From assembly GCA_964564025.1 (NCBI GenBank), contig CAZLZO010000022.1, positions 1 to 21,828 of the forward strand: a stretch of DNA of 21,828 nt. The letters are read 5' to 3'. The translations under genes were made by a program, and so were the position numbers. Below, in pieces: positions 1 to 7,887 of the stretch; within the stretch, counting starts at the first letter, position 1, and every line of letters starts with the position of its first letter. Origin of the DNA: DRYM01 sp964564025 (GTDB lineage Archaea; Thermoproteota; Thermoprotei_A; EX4484-217-1). The notes below the pieces were generated by a model that did no database searches, was not told the DNA's origin, and worked only from the letters and a program-made list of their open reading frames with translations.

Positions 1-1
1 T

Positions 2-199
2 GTAGCATCAGGAGTATTTACTCACCTAGGTACAATACCGCCTGTTTTAGGAAGCCTGAAAGTAACTAAGCTACTAACAGAGGACATCGAGGATGTATTT
101 GGAGGAAAATTCTACGTAGAGCCAGACCCAGAAAAAGCAGCTGAAACAATAGTTTCGGTAATTATGGAGAAAAGGAAGAAACTGCACTGGCCAACATAG
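2..199 (+). CDS. cooS: Ni-CO dehydrogenase catalytic subunit, C-terminal fragment
   Basis: This is the last 65 codons of an open frame that enters from the left edge and ends at TAG 197-199. The visible protein has the typical C-terminal end of anaerobic Ni-Fe-S CO dehydrogenase: a THLGTIPPVLGS segment, then VTKLLTEDIEDVFGGKFYVE and a final PEKAAE helix. The enzyme oxidises CO with water to CO2, two electrons and two protons at the Ni-Fe-S C-cluster. The C-cluster ligands lie upstream, outside the window, so activity cannot be judged here. The next two genes are nickel-insertion factors and the following ones a hydrogenase, which fits the monofunctional CooS type rather than the acetyl-CoA synthase complex (inference from context). 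Confidence 0.88.
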   Translation, partial: VASGVFTHLGTIPPVLGSLKVTKLLTEDIEDVFGGKFYVEPDPEKAAETIVSVIMEKRKKLHWPT

Positions 200-231
200 T
201 AGCAGATAGCAAATGCTGAGGCCATTTTTAA

Positions 232-1026
232 ATGAAAATTATAGTGGCGGGAAAAGGAGGGGTAGGTAAAACAACAATAGCAGCTTTACTTTCACATATT
301 TTTTCTAACCATGAATATAAAGTATTAGCTTTAGACACAGATTCCATACCGAATCTTGCTCAAAGCCTCGGAATACCGCTGGATAAAGCTTTCAAAATAA
401 TTCCGCTAACAAGAAATATGAGGCTTATTGAAGAAAAAACCGGAGCACAGCCTGGGGAAGGATGGGGAGTTCTTTTCTCACTAACACCTAAAGTTGACGA
501 TATCGTTGAAAGATACGGTGTAAAGGTAAAGAATAACTTAAATTTAGTTGTCGTAGGAAGCATAGACGCTAGTAAAGAAGGATGCTTATGTCCCGCTATA
601 GCTTTAGCAAAAGCTTTCTTAAGACATGTGTTTTTAAAGAGAAAAGAGGTAATTATAGTTGATGCAGAAGCTGGTGCTGAAGTTTTTGGCAGAGGTTTAG
701 CGGAAAAGTTTGACTTATTTCTTTGCGTAACTGAGCCTACAATAAAATCACTAGTGGTGTCTAGAAAATTAATTGAAATGGCCAAGGAACTTGGGATTAA
801 GAAAACAATTCTAGTAATAAACAAAGTTAGAGACTCCTTGGAGGCAGCAAAAAGTTACTCAAGGGTTTTCCCAGAAAAGAACATACCATACCATATAGTC
901 CGCTATGATAATAGCCTTCAAGAAGTGGAAATGAAGGGATTAGGAGTTACAAGTCTTCCTAAAGATAGTCTCATAGTTCATGATGTTTATATGCTCTTCA
1001 ATAAAATATCTAAACTTGTAAAATAG
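232..1026 (+). CDS. cooC: CO dehydrogenase nickel-insertion ATPase CooC
   Basis: This 264-residue MinD/SIMIBI-class ATPase loads nickel into the CODH C-cluster. It starts with the deviant Walker A motif GKGGVGKTT at residues 7-15, including the signature Lys8. A Walker A'-like LDTD follows near residue 34, and a CLC motif has Cys118 and Cys120; this CxC is the metal-binding, dimer-bridging pair known in CooC1. VDAEAG near residue 143 is the Walker B/switch region. The length matches the family (about 250-270). ATG 232 is chosen because the P-loop begins directly after it; GAGG lies about ten bases upstream. The gene follows cooS by 32 bases and precedes cooT, the usual order of a CODH maturation set. 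It is intact. Confidence 0.93.
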   Translation: MKIIVAGKGGVGKTTIAALLSHIFSNHEYKVLALDTDSIPNLAQSLGIPLDKAFKIIPLTRNMRLIEEKTGAQPGEGWGVLFSLTPKVDDIVERYGVKVKNNLNLVVVGSIDASKEGCLCPAIALAKAFLRHVFLKRKEVIIVDAEAGAEVFGRGLAEKFDLFLCVTEPTIKSLVVSRKLIEMAKELGIKKTILVINKVRDSLEAAKSYSRVFPEKNIPYHIVRYDNSLQEVEMKGLGVTSLPKDSLIVHDVYMLFNKISKLVK

Positions 1027-1043
1027 TAATGTGGTGTTAAATA

Positions 1044-1232
1044 ATGTGCGAATCTAAGGCAGTATTGGTTGTAAATGGTCGCGAAGAGAAAATAATGGAT
1101 AATGTTGCATTATTAGAAATAAAGAACGGAAAAATATTATTGAAGGATATTTTAGGCGAATCTTTAGAAGTAAATTATGTGCTTTCAAAAATAGACTTCA
1201 TAAATCATAAAATAGTTTTCATAAAGAGATAA
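1044..1232 (+). CDS. cooT: CooT family small nickel-binding protein
   Basis: This 62-residue protein begins MCESKAVLVV. The conserved Cys2 directly after the start is the nickel ligand described for Rhodospirillum rubrum CooT, a protein of about 66 residues. The rest is a compact predicted beta-strand domain with the pattern VVNGREEKIMDNVALLEI, then KILLKDILGE and a closing LSKIDFINHKIVFI strand, which matches the CooT fold. It would help supply nickel to CODH, or to the hydrogenase encoded next. It lies 17 bases after cooC and 19 bases before the first hydrogenase gene, so it is almost certainly cotranscribed. The call rests on length, Cys2 and position next to cooC. Confidence 0.85.
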   Translation: MCESKAVLVVNGREEKIMDNVALLEIKNGKILLKDILGESLEVNYVLSKIDFINHKIVFIKR

Positions 1233-1251
1233 TGTGTTATAGGCGTATGTT

Positions 1252-3207
1252 ATGGCAGAATACGTAGCATTAGCACCTGCAGCAGTATTGATTTTAGGCG
1301 CAATAATCTCTAGCATGTTTAAAGGTAAGCTTGGAAACTACATTTCATCATTTTTTTCTACTATTTCATCTATAATAATGTGTTATTTATCCCTAAACGT
1401 TCTACTTTTCAATAAAGTTTTTGAGGAAAAATTAAGACTTATTTCCGGAATAACTGAATCGGTTTTACCAATAAATCTAAGTGTAATATATATTAGAATC
1501 GATTTTCTTTCAGCCTTTTTCGTTTTCATCTTAGGTACTGTTGGTTTAGCTTCATCAATTTATGGAATAAGCTACATTAATAGGTACTTACACAAACAAC
1601 ACCTAGGATTTTACGGGTTAAACTACGCTTTATTCCTATGCTTTATGTACTTAGTATTTGTAGTTCATGATATTTTCTGGTTCATTGTATTTTGGGAACT
1701 TATGACAGTTACTTCGCAATTCCTAGTTTCATATGAGAGAGAAAAGGCAGTTGCTAGAAAAGCTGCTTATAAGTACTTTTGCATGTCAAAGGGAGCCACT
1801 GAAGTAATAATAGTATCCGCTTTAATAATTTTAATTATCTTATCAGGAATGAATACATCATTTGATACTATAAGGTATTATACTAAAAGCCTCTTAGTTG
1901 AGAACCCCATTTTAGCTAATGCATTAATAGCGCTACTCTTCATAGGCTTCAGTGTTAAAGCAAGCCTAGTACCTTTCCATACATGGCTTCCAGACGCTCA
2001 CCCTGAAGCACCAAGCAATGTTTCAGCACTGTTAAGTGGTGTTATGATAAAAACATCCGTTTACATGTTCTTTAGAATATTCTATTTCTTCTTTGAACCA
2101 ACAGTTTATTGGGGATATATTGTAGCAACTATAGGTACTATAACTCTTCTCGTAGGTACAATGTACGCTATTTTACAAAATGATTCTAAGAGGCTTTTAG
2201 CGTTTTCCAGTATAGGCCAAATGGGGTACATAGTGTTTGCTTTAGGATCATCATTACTACTGTATTCCATGGGTGAAAAGAGCTACACTGTTTTGGCTTC
2301 AGTAGCTTTTGCAGCATCATTATATCATGTAATGAATCATGCAATGTTCAAATCACTACTCTTCCTTACAGCAGGATCCGTTATTTATAGAACAGGCCTA
2401 AGAAATCTTAATGTTTTAGGAGGACTTGCCAGGTTTATGCCCTTTACATCAATTCTAACATTAATAGCTTCGCTCTCATTAGCAGGGATTCCACCATTTA
2501 ATGGTTTTGTAAGTAAATGGCTCATATATTCTTCAACAATACCATCGTTTACCATATTAGCAGTGTATGGTGTAGTAGCTTTATTTGTAAGTGCAATAAC
2601 TGCCGCTTATGCTGTAAAATACTTTACAACGTTATTTACAAAACCAGCCACAATTGAGGTCGAAAAGGTAAAAGATGTACCTTTACCAATGATGTTTTCT
2701 CAAATACTTTTAGCAGCACTGTGCATTATCTTAGGCATTTATCCGGCAATACCATTAAACATGATATCTGCTGTTTCAAAGGCAATATTCCCTTTAGGCA
2801 ATATTTTCTCATACATTCAAGTTTTTCCAGGCATAGCCTTGCTAAAGGTGGAGTTTGTTTCAGCAAATTCCCCATTAATAATAGCCGTGGGTTTAATACT
2901 TATTTCCTCAATAGTGGCAGCAGCTTTGCCTCATAAGCTTAATAAGTTTAGTGTATGGAGCTGTGGTGTCCCATTTAGGAAATACGCTATGAACATGTCA
3001 GCAGCATCATACTTTAGACCTTTTATAAGGAGCTTTGATGAATTTTATCTTACAGGAAGACTTTTACATAAGATATTCGTTAAAGACTTCATTAAGAAAT
3101 ACTTTAGCTTTACTAAAGTATTGGCTAAAATTACTGAGAATTTCGTAATTATGCTAACTTTGTTTACGTTAATAGTTATCTTAATGCTACTATTATATGT
3201 TGGGTGA
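1252..3207 (+). CDS. Group 4 [NiFe] hydrogenase antiporter-like membrane subunit (HyfB/CooM/NuoL family)
   Basis: This 651-residue polytopic protein belongs to the complex I NuoL/M/N and Mrp antiporter family and is similar in size to E. coli HyfB (about 672). Family motifs are visible in order: the TM5 glutamate in FWELMTVTSQF, the TM7 lysine in SVKASLVPFHTWLPDAHPEAP, a VSALLSGVMIKTSVY helix, the SIGQMGYIVFA segment, the YHVMNHAMFKSLLF helix, and GIPPFNGFVSKWL. The C-terminus carries a soluble stretch and a final helix (about 628-650). It is the ion-translocating subunit of the hydrogenase. ATG 1252 follows cooT by 19 bases and the stop lies 6 bases before the next gene. The gene is intact, in contrast to its three ruined paralogues at 9-14 kb. 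Confidence 0.93.
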   Translation: MAEYVALAPAAVLILGAIISSMFKGKLGNYISSFFSTISSIIMCYLSLNVLLFNKVFEEKLRLISGITESVLPINLSVIYIRIDFLSAFFVFILGTVGLASSIYGISYINRYLHKQHLGFYGLNYALFLCFMYLVFVVHDIFWFIVFWELMTVTSQFLVSYEREKAVARKAAYKYFCMSKGATEVIIVSALIILIILSGMNTSFDTIRYYTKSLLVENPILANALIALLFIGFSVKASLVPFHTWLPDAHPEAPSNVSALLSGVMIKTSVYMFFRIFYFFFEPTVYWGYIVATIGTITLLVGTMYAILQNDSKRLLAFSSIGQMGYIVFALGSSLLLYSMGEKSYTVLASVAFAASLYHVMNHAMFKSLLFLTAGSVIYRTGLRNLNVLGGLARFMPFTSILTLIASLSLAGIPPFNGFVSKWLIYSSTIPSFTILAVYGVVALFVSAITAAYAVKYFTTLFTKPATIEVEKVKDVPLPMMFSQILLAALCIILGIYPAIPLNMISAVSKAIFPLGNIFSYIQVFPGIALLKVEFVSANSPLIIAVGLILISSIVAAALPHKLNKFSVWSCGVPFRKYAMNMSAASYFRPFIRSFDEFYLTGRLLHKIFVKDFIKKYFSFTKVLAKITENFVIMLTLFTLIVILMLLLYVG

Positions 3208-3213
3208 TTAACC

Positions 3214-4107
3214 ATGTTATATTTAGTGACTGTTTTTGCTAATATTGTAGCACTACTAGCCATAGCACCAATTATTGATGGTATTGAAAGGAAGGTTAAG
3301 GCTAAGCTTCAGTGTAGAAAAGGACCTCCGATATTGCAAACATGGTATGACTTAATTAAGCTATTTAAAAGGCCAAGCATTGTTACTGAAGAGTATTCCA
3401 TAGTATATATCATTTCACCATACATAATATTTGCTAACATGCTATTTGCCTTAGCTTTAGTGCCTTCATTTACTCGTATTTCTTTAAGCTTCTTCGGAGA
3501 CATCATAGTTCTAACTTATCTCATAACTTCCTCATCAATACTTTTAGCTATAGGAAGTATTTCGTCAGGCAATGTTTTTGCAGCAATAGGTGCCAGTAGA
3601 GAACTTAGTTTAACAACATTATCCAAGCTCCTAATGGCGCTTACACTTGCTATATTTGCAGTTTTGAAAAGAAGCCTAATGTTAGAAACGTTATTTCCAA
3701 TAATACCTCCATACACTTTATCGGCTATTGCATCCATAATTTTATTTGCTATCATAGCATATATTGAGTCTTATAAATTGCCTTTTGACATACCTGAAGC
3801 TGAACCTGAAATAATTGATGGGATACTTGTGGAATATAGTGGTAAAAGTTTAGGTATATTAAAGTACTCAATGTATCTTAAAAGAATACTTTTCTTCACA
3901 ATAATAGTATATCTCATATTACCAAGGGAAATTCCCATGCTACTTACACCAGTACTTTACCTTATTTCACTTATAGCTTTATCAGTAACCTATGTTTGCA
4001 TTGAAACATACTGTGGAAGACTCCGTATAGATCAAGCGTTAAAATTTACGAAAACACTGGTACCCATACTATTGGTGGTGTTAATTATTGCATATTTCAA
4101 CTACTAA
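3214..4107 (+). CDS. Hydrogenase NuoH-like membrane subunit (HyfC/CooK/EchB family)
   Basis: This 297-residue protein has about eight membrane helices. It shows NuoH/HyfC landmarks: the N-terminal DGIERKVKAKLQCRKGPP loop (near 24-40) followed by a DLIKLFKRP segment, and the conserved acidic loop LPFDIPEAEPEIIDGILVEY near residue 190. This subunit anchors the peripheral hydrogenase arm to the membrane and begins the E-channel that couples electron transfer to ion movement in group 4 hydrogenases and complex I (family knowledge). It begins 6 bases after the upstream subunit, and its last 20 bases overlap the TTG start of the fused large subunit, which implies coupled translation. It is intact. 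Confidence 0.92.
   Translation: MLYLVTVFANIVALLAIAPIIDGIERKVKAKLQCRKGPPILQTWYDLIKLFKRPSIVTEEYSIVYIISPYIIFANMLFALALVPSFTRISLSFFGDIIVLTYLITSSSILLAIGSISSGNVFAAIGASRELSLTTLSKLLMALTLAIFAVLKRSLMLETLFPIIPPYTLSAIASIILFAIIAYIESYKLPFDIPEAEPEIIDGILVEYSGKSLGILKYSMYLKRILFFTIIVYLILPREIPMLLTPVLYLISLIALSVTYVCIETYCGRLRIDQALKFTKTLVPILLVVLIIAYFNY
4074..4080 (+). promoter_or_regulatory. Ribosome-binding site for the TTG start at 4088
   Basis: GGTGGTG lies inside the end of the NuoH-like gene, seven bases before TTG 4088. It supports this TTG as the true start of the fused large subunit; no ATG occurs nearby in that frame before the conserved NuoC-like part. Confidence 0.6.
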
Positions 4108-5743
4108 AATATTAGATTCACTAAGTAAATATGGCAAAATAGAAAAAGTACATGAAAACACTTACTTTGTCGAAGTAAGCGCAGATAAAGTTAGGGAAGT
4201 AAGCGAAATACTTCATTGGAAACTTGGCGGCCACTTTTCAGTAACTGTAGGTTCTGATGAAAGACCTATAAACGGATATTTTAAAGTATACCATGTATTT
4301 CTCATGGATAAACAAAAACTATCCATAATAGTTCATGCCAAAATAAACCCTGCAATACCTAAATTGCCTTCAATAACCCCTATAATACCTGGAGCTAATT
4401 GGCATGAAAGGGAAGCTCACGACTTTTTCGGCATAGTTTTCGAAGGTCATCCTAACCTAGAAAGACTCATACTGCCTTATGATTGGCCCGAGAATGTTTA
4501 TCCATTAAGAAAAGATGTTAGCATAAGAGAGCTGAGAAATAAATTACTAAAGAACAGGAATGAAGGTGTAAAGGAGAGGAAAGCTGAAGAAAAATACATA
4601 GTACCTATTGGCCCCTACCATCCCGCATTACATGAGCCTGAGTATTTCGAGTTATATGTTGAAGGAGAGAAAATAATAGATGCCAAATATAAAGGATTCC
4701 ATGTTCACCGAGGTATAGAGAAGGTTGCTGAAGAAAGATTAACAATAAACCAAATACCTTTCATTGCGGAGAGAATATGTGGTATTTGCGGATACACGCA
4801 TAACGTAGCTTATTGTCAAGCAGTAGAGAATGCTGCGGGAATAGAGGTACCTTCAAGAGCAAAGTACATTAGAAGCATTCTTCTGGAAATAGAGAGAGTA
4901 CATAGCCACCTACTATGGTTTGGCGTACTCTTTCACTTACTAGGTTTCGACACAGGATTTATGATGATATGGCTTATTAGGGAAAAGATCATGGATCTTG
5001 CAGAAGTGCTTACAGGTAATAGGAAGACTTATGGTTTAAACCTTGTTGGAGGTGTTAGACGAGACATAGACTCTAAGAAGATAGAGTTCTCTTTAAAAAC
5101 CTTAGATTACGTGGAAACAAAGGCTAGAAGAGTTCTAGACAAAATGTTAAAGCTTAAAGAGGTTATTTCTAGAACCAAAAATATAGGGTTACTAAACCGT
5201 AACGAAGCTAGAAAGCTTTCTGTAGTCGGACCAGTAGCTAGAGCTTCCGGCATAGATACTGATGTTAGGAAACATCATCCATATGCCGCATATAGTGAAG
5301 TAGAGTTCAAAGTTCCCGTATACGATGAAGGAGACGTTTACTCTAGAGCATTAGTGAGGTATGATGAAGTTTTCGAATCAATAAACATACTTAAGCAATT
5401 ACTGAAAAATATTCCTAAGGGAAATATAATGGCAGATGAAGTTAAGATACCCGAATATAGGAAAGGTTTAGGTTTAACTGAAGCTCCCAGAGGAGAAAAT
5501 GTCCACTTAGTTATCACAGGTAGGGATAATAAGATTTACCGCTGGAGACCTCGAGCTCCCTCATATAATAATATACCTTCAACATTAATTATGCTTAAAG
5601 GGGAAAATCTAGCTGACGCTCCAGCTATAATTGCTAGCATAGATCCGTGCTTCTCATGTACAGACCATTTAGTTATAATTGATATTAAAAGAAATATCAA
5701 ACGTAGAATTCGCTTGAAGGATGCTAGAAGGAGGCAGTGTTAA
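4088..5743 (+). CDS. [NiFe] hydrogenase large subunit, NuoC-NuoD fusion (HycE/HyfG type)
   Basis: This 551-residue catalytic subunit makes H2 from protons and ferredoxin-type electrons. Residues 1 to about 165 form a NuoC-like domain with the signature WHEREAHDFFG at 105-115 and NLERLILPYDWP near 123-134. From about 170 a NuoD/hydrogenase large-subunit domain begins with GPYHPALHEPEYF. The L1 motif RICGICGYTH gives Cys231 and Cys234, and the L2 motif DPCFSCTDH gives Cys521 and Cys524, so all four Ni-Fe ligands are present. About 25 basic residues follow L2; I see no separate cleavage signal. In CooUH and Ech systems the two parts are separate genes, whereas fusion is the Hyc/Hyf arrangement. 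TTG 4088 is supported by GGTGGTG. The stop TAA overlaps the next ATG. Confidence 0.95.
   Translation: MHISTTKILDSLSKYGKIEKVHENTYFVEVSADKVREVSEILHWKLGGHFSVTVGSDERPINGYFKVYHVFLMDKQKLSIIVHAKINPAIPKLPSITPIIPGANWHEREAHDFFGIVFEGHPNLERLILPYDWPENVYPLRKDVSIRELRNKLLKNRNEGVKERKAEEKYIVPIGPYHPALHEPEYFELYVEGEKIIDAKYKGFHVHRGIEKVAEERLTINQIPFIAERICGICGYTHNVAYCQAVENAAGIEVPSRAKYIRSILLEIERVHSHLLWFGVLFHLLGFDTGFMMIWLIREKIMDLAEVLTGNRKTYGLNLVGGVRRDIDSKKIEFSLKTLDYVETKARRVLDKMLKLKEVISRTKNIGLLNRNEARKLSVVGPVARASGIDTDVRKHHPYAAYSEVEFKVPVYDEGDVYSRALVRYDEVFESINILKQLLKNIPKGNIMADEVKIPEYRKGLGLTEAPRGENVHLVITGRDNKIYRWRPRAPSYNNIPSTLIMLKGENLADAPAIIASIDPCFSCTDHLVIIDIKRNIKRRIRLKDARRRQC
5728..5734 (+). promoter_or_regulatory. Ribosome-binding site that selects ATG 5743
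   Basis: AAGGAGG is eight bases from ATG 5743 but only two from an in-frame GTG at 5737. The spacing favours ATG 5743, which overlaps the preceding TAA stop by one base. Confidence 0.65.
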
Positions 5744-6249
5744 TGAGTGCTAGACTTCACATACTCAAAGAAGCATTAAGAACAGGCGTTGTCACTAAAA
5801 AGTATCCTTACGAGCCAGTAAAAGTTCCTGAAGGCTTTAGAGGAAAACCTAGCATAGATGTGGAGAAATGCATAGGGTGTGGAGCATGTGTAAATGTTTG
5901 CCCACCTAACGCCCTAAGCGCAGAAATAGACTTAAACAAAAGTGTGAAAAGGATAATACTATTTCTCGGTAAATGCATTTTCTGCGGTAGATGCCAGGAT
6001 GCCTGCCCAACCGAAGCAATAAAGTTAACAAGAGAATTTGAATTATCAACACTTACTACTAACGATTTATACCAAGTCGTTGAATTAAAAATGGCTAAAT
6101 GTGAAATATGCGGTAAACCCTATGCTACAATAAGGCAAGTGTTGTTTACAGCGAAAAGTGTTCCTAAAGACCAAAGACCATTACTTCTACTATGTAGCGA
6201 ATGCAGAAGCAAGGTTTCTGCAAAATACATTTCCTATGCGAGGTGGTGA
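5743..6249 (+). CDS. Hydrogenase 2x[4Fe-4S] ferredoxin subunit (HyfH/HycF/CooX, NuoI-like)
   Basis: This 168-residue electron-transfer subunit links the electron donor to the small subunit. Two cluster-binding motifs are clear: CIGCGACVNVCPP (Cys43, 46, 49, 53) and CIFCGRCQDACPT (Cys78, 81, 84, 88). The C-terminal part adds a second metal site of zinc-ribbon type, CEIC (Cys120, 123) with CSEC (Cys151, 154), as seen in HycF/HyfH proteins. The length suits that family. The start is ATG 5743, preceded by AAGGAGG at good spacing. Its stop TGA (6247-6249) is directly followed by the TTG start of the small subunit at 6251. It is intact. Confidence 0.93.
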   Translation: MSARLHILKEALRTGVVTKKYPYEPVKVPEGFRGKPSIDVEKCIGCGACVNVCPPNALSAEIDLNKSVKRIILFLGKCIFCGRCQDACPTEAIKLTREFELSTLTTNDLYQVVELKMAKCEICGKPYATIRQVLFTAKSVPKDQRPLLLLCSECRSKVSAKYISYARW

Positions 6250-6250
6250 T
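6241..6250 (+). promoter_or_regulatory. Ribosome-binding site for TTG 6251
   Basis: AGGTGGTGAT is a close match to the archaeal anti-Shine-Dalgarno complement and lies directly before TTG 6251. It contains the stop codon of the ferredoxin gene. It argues against the longer in-frame ATG at 6158, which would add about 31 residues read from inside the ferredoxin gene. Confidence 0.55.
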
Positions 6251-6814
6251 TTGAGCATTAAACTATTTATGAAAAGCTTATGGGTGTTTCACTTAAATAG
6301 CGGTAGTTGTAATGGCTGCGATATAGAAGTTTTAAACGTATTTACACCTTATCATGATGTTGAAAGACTAGGTATTAAACTTGTAGCTTCACCTAGACAT
6401 GCAGACGTAATTGTTTTTACAGGCCCTATAACTAGAGAAACTTTACCTAAAGCTATAAAGGCATTTACCGCTATTCCTGAACCTAAAGCTGTAGTAGCTG
6501 TTGGTTCATGTGCTTGCGGTGGAGGAATATGGTATGATTCATACGCCGTCATAGGAGGAATAGAGGCTTTTTATAAGATACTAAGGGAAGAGTATAAGGT
6601 AAAAATACCGCCAACAGTGTATGTTCCCGGATGTCCTCCTAAACCTGAAGCAATAATATACGGCATAGCTGTATTAAGAGGAATTTTAAGGCAGAAACAA
6701 AGAAGAACATATTTTACCGAAAAAGAAGTACCCGAACTTACTAAAGACCTTATTATAAATATTGAAAAGTACATGGAAAGTAAAAGTCGAAAGGAGATAT
6801 ATAATGGAGAGTGA
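6251..6814 (+). CDS. [NiFe] hydrogenase small subunit, NuoB-like (HyfI/HycG/CooL family)
   Basis: This 187-residue subunit carries the proximal [4Fe-4S] cluster that passes electrons to the NiFe site. The ligand set is visible: GSCNGCDIE (Cys20, Cys23), VGSCACGGG (Cys87, with Cys89 nearby) and VPGCPPKPEAIIYGI (Cys128). I start it at TTG 6251, right after AGGTGGTGAT; ATG 6269 is a second option, and the ATG at 6158 is unlikely. Its C-terminus is short and lacks extra cluster domains, as is usual for group 4 enzymes. The last bases overlap the start of a small downstream gene at 6804. It is intact. Confidence 0.92.
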   Translation: MSIKLFMKSLWVFHLNSGSCNGCDIEVLNVFTPYHDVERLGIKLVASPRHADVIVFTGPITRETLPKAIKAFTAIPEPKAVVAVGSCACGGGIWYDSYAVIGGIEAFYKILREEYKVKIPPTVYVPGCPPKPEAIIYGIAVLRGILRQKQRRTYFTEKEVPELTKDLIINIEKYMESKSRKEIYNGE

Positions 6815-6956
6815 GAAGAAAAATAGGTACATAAGATATTTAGTTGGTGCCTATAGGCACTTCTTAGCTTCAATAGTTGTTATCAAAGTTAATAGAAAAT
6901 CCAACATAGGTAAAAATAGAACTAAGCACTCAAAATCAAAGAAAAAGCAGAAATAG
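6804..6956 (+). CDS. Small basic protein at the end of the hydrogenase operon
   Basis: The protein is 50 residues, starting MESEKKNRYIRYLV. ATG 6804 is preceded by AAGGAGA six bases upstream, and the gene overlaps the small-subunit stop (6812-6814), so translation looks coupled. Residues about 10-28 form one modestly hydrophobic stretch; the last 20 are very rich in Lys and Arg. I do not recognise a family. It could be a small accessory subunit of the hydrogenase, or the stub of a once longer gene whose 3' part has been lost. It is clearly placed for cotranscription, but coding is inferred only from the ribosome-binding site and overlap. Confidence 0.5.
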   Translation: MESEKKNRYIRYLVGAYRHFLASIVVIKVNRKSNIGKNRTKHSKSKKKQK

Positions 6957-7049
6957 AGCGTAAATATTCTTATTCTTTAAACTATGTAGCATTAGAGAAA
7001 ACACTTAAGCCAAAATAGCTTATGAGAGAAATTTATGATATCTTAAGTC

Positions 7050-7610
7050 CTAAATGGAAATGACACTGCTTAAGGTTATAGTGTATTTAGCTTTAACCCC
7101 CTCCAGAACTGGAGACAACATTTTAATCCATACAATAAGTTTTTTACTGGGATCACAAGCAGGGCTAGGTAAGCCTACATCGCCGGAAAATGGAAGATCG
7201 CTTAGGCTTACCTTACCCCAAACACCACTAGTGCCTGGTGCTTGAAAAGGTCCGTAAACGTAAACTTCAGAATAATTACAGCCTGATACACTGACTTGAA
7301 CTAGTTTTAAAGGTAATGTGCCTTCATTAGATAGAACAAGTCCAACCCATATGCTACTATTTGGTTTAGCGTCAGCCACAAATACTTGAGCGCTTTTACC
7401 GTCACTTGAAACATTTACGTAGCTTTCGTCACAATCGCAATGTTCACAAAGGAATTTTTGGGAAGTAATTTTAAGATCAAAAGATCCTAAAGTAACTTTA
7501 ACATTAGCCCTTAACTTATCAAACCACATAGCATATACCACATTAAGTGATAATGCAATTAGCATCAACAACATAAGCGCTAGTACATATTTGGACAATA
7601 CAAATAACAC
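7050..7610 (-). CDS. Exported Cys-containing protein, TasA/SipW-type architecture
   Basis: This protein of up to 186 residues has an N-terminal hydrophobic helix (about 6-27) and then WFDKLRANVKVTLGSFDLKI, the layout of SipW-dependent, TasA-like secreted beta proteins. The mature part is rich in Ser, Val and Gly. Seven cysteines are visible, including a tight CEHCDC cluster just after residue 50, so disulfides or metal binding are possible. It probably forms a cell-surface or fibre component (inference). The GTG at 7610 overlaps its AAGGTG; TTG 7598 has that motif nine bases upstream and may be the true start. It lies convergent to the hydrogenase operon and is transcribed alone. Confidence 0.6.
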   Translation of the reverse strand: MLFVLSKYVLALMLLMLIALSLNVVYAMWFDKLRANVKVTLGSFDLKITSQKFLCEHCDCDESYVNVSSDGKSAQVFVADAKPNSSIWVGLVLSNEGTLPLKLVQVSVSGCNYSEVYVYGPFQAPGTSGVWGKVSLSDLPFSGDVGLPSPACDPSKKLIVWIKMLSPVLEGVKAKYTITLSSVISI

Positions 7611-7634
7611 CTTAAGAACATTCTACCTCGTGAT

Positions 7635-7645
7635 AGTATAAAAAC
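7635..7645 (-). promoter_or_regulatory. TATA box for the exported protein gene
   Basis: On the minus strand this reads GTTTTTATACT, a good archaeal TATA box about 30 bases before the start region (7610/7598), implying a very short leader. Confidence 0.4.
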
Positions 7646-7887
7646 ACTGTGTAGTAATGTTGTATAAACTTAGTGCGCATTCTAGCTTAAATGTTTAAGA
7701 TATGATTAACTTAGTAGTTAATTTCACATTAAATGGATTCAATATGGTAATCAGCTTCAAAGCCTTACTAGTTCCTAAAAAGTCTAAGGTTTATTAAAGT
7801 TAAGTAGTAAGTAGCAAATATGTAATGCTTGCATAAAACTTTAATGGTAAAGTTAATAGAGTGGTGAATGATACCGGGTGTTAATTT

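Noticed and set aside
360..824. Long minus-strand open frame opposite cooC
   Set aside because: It lies fully inside the well-supported cooC gene and shows no family pattern; it is a shadow frame.
6158..6250. Extended N-terminus of the small subunit from ATG 6158
   Set aside because: It would read through the end of the ferredoxin subunit in another frame; TTG 6251 has a strong ribosome-binding site and gives the normal length.
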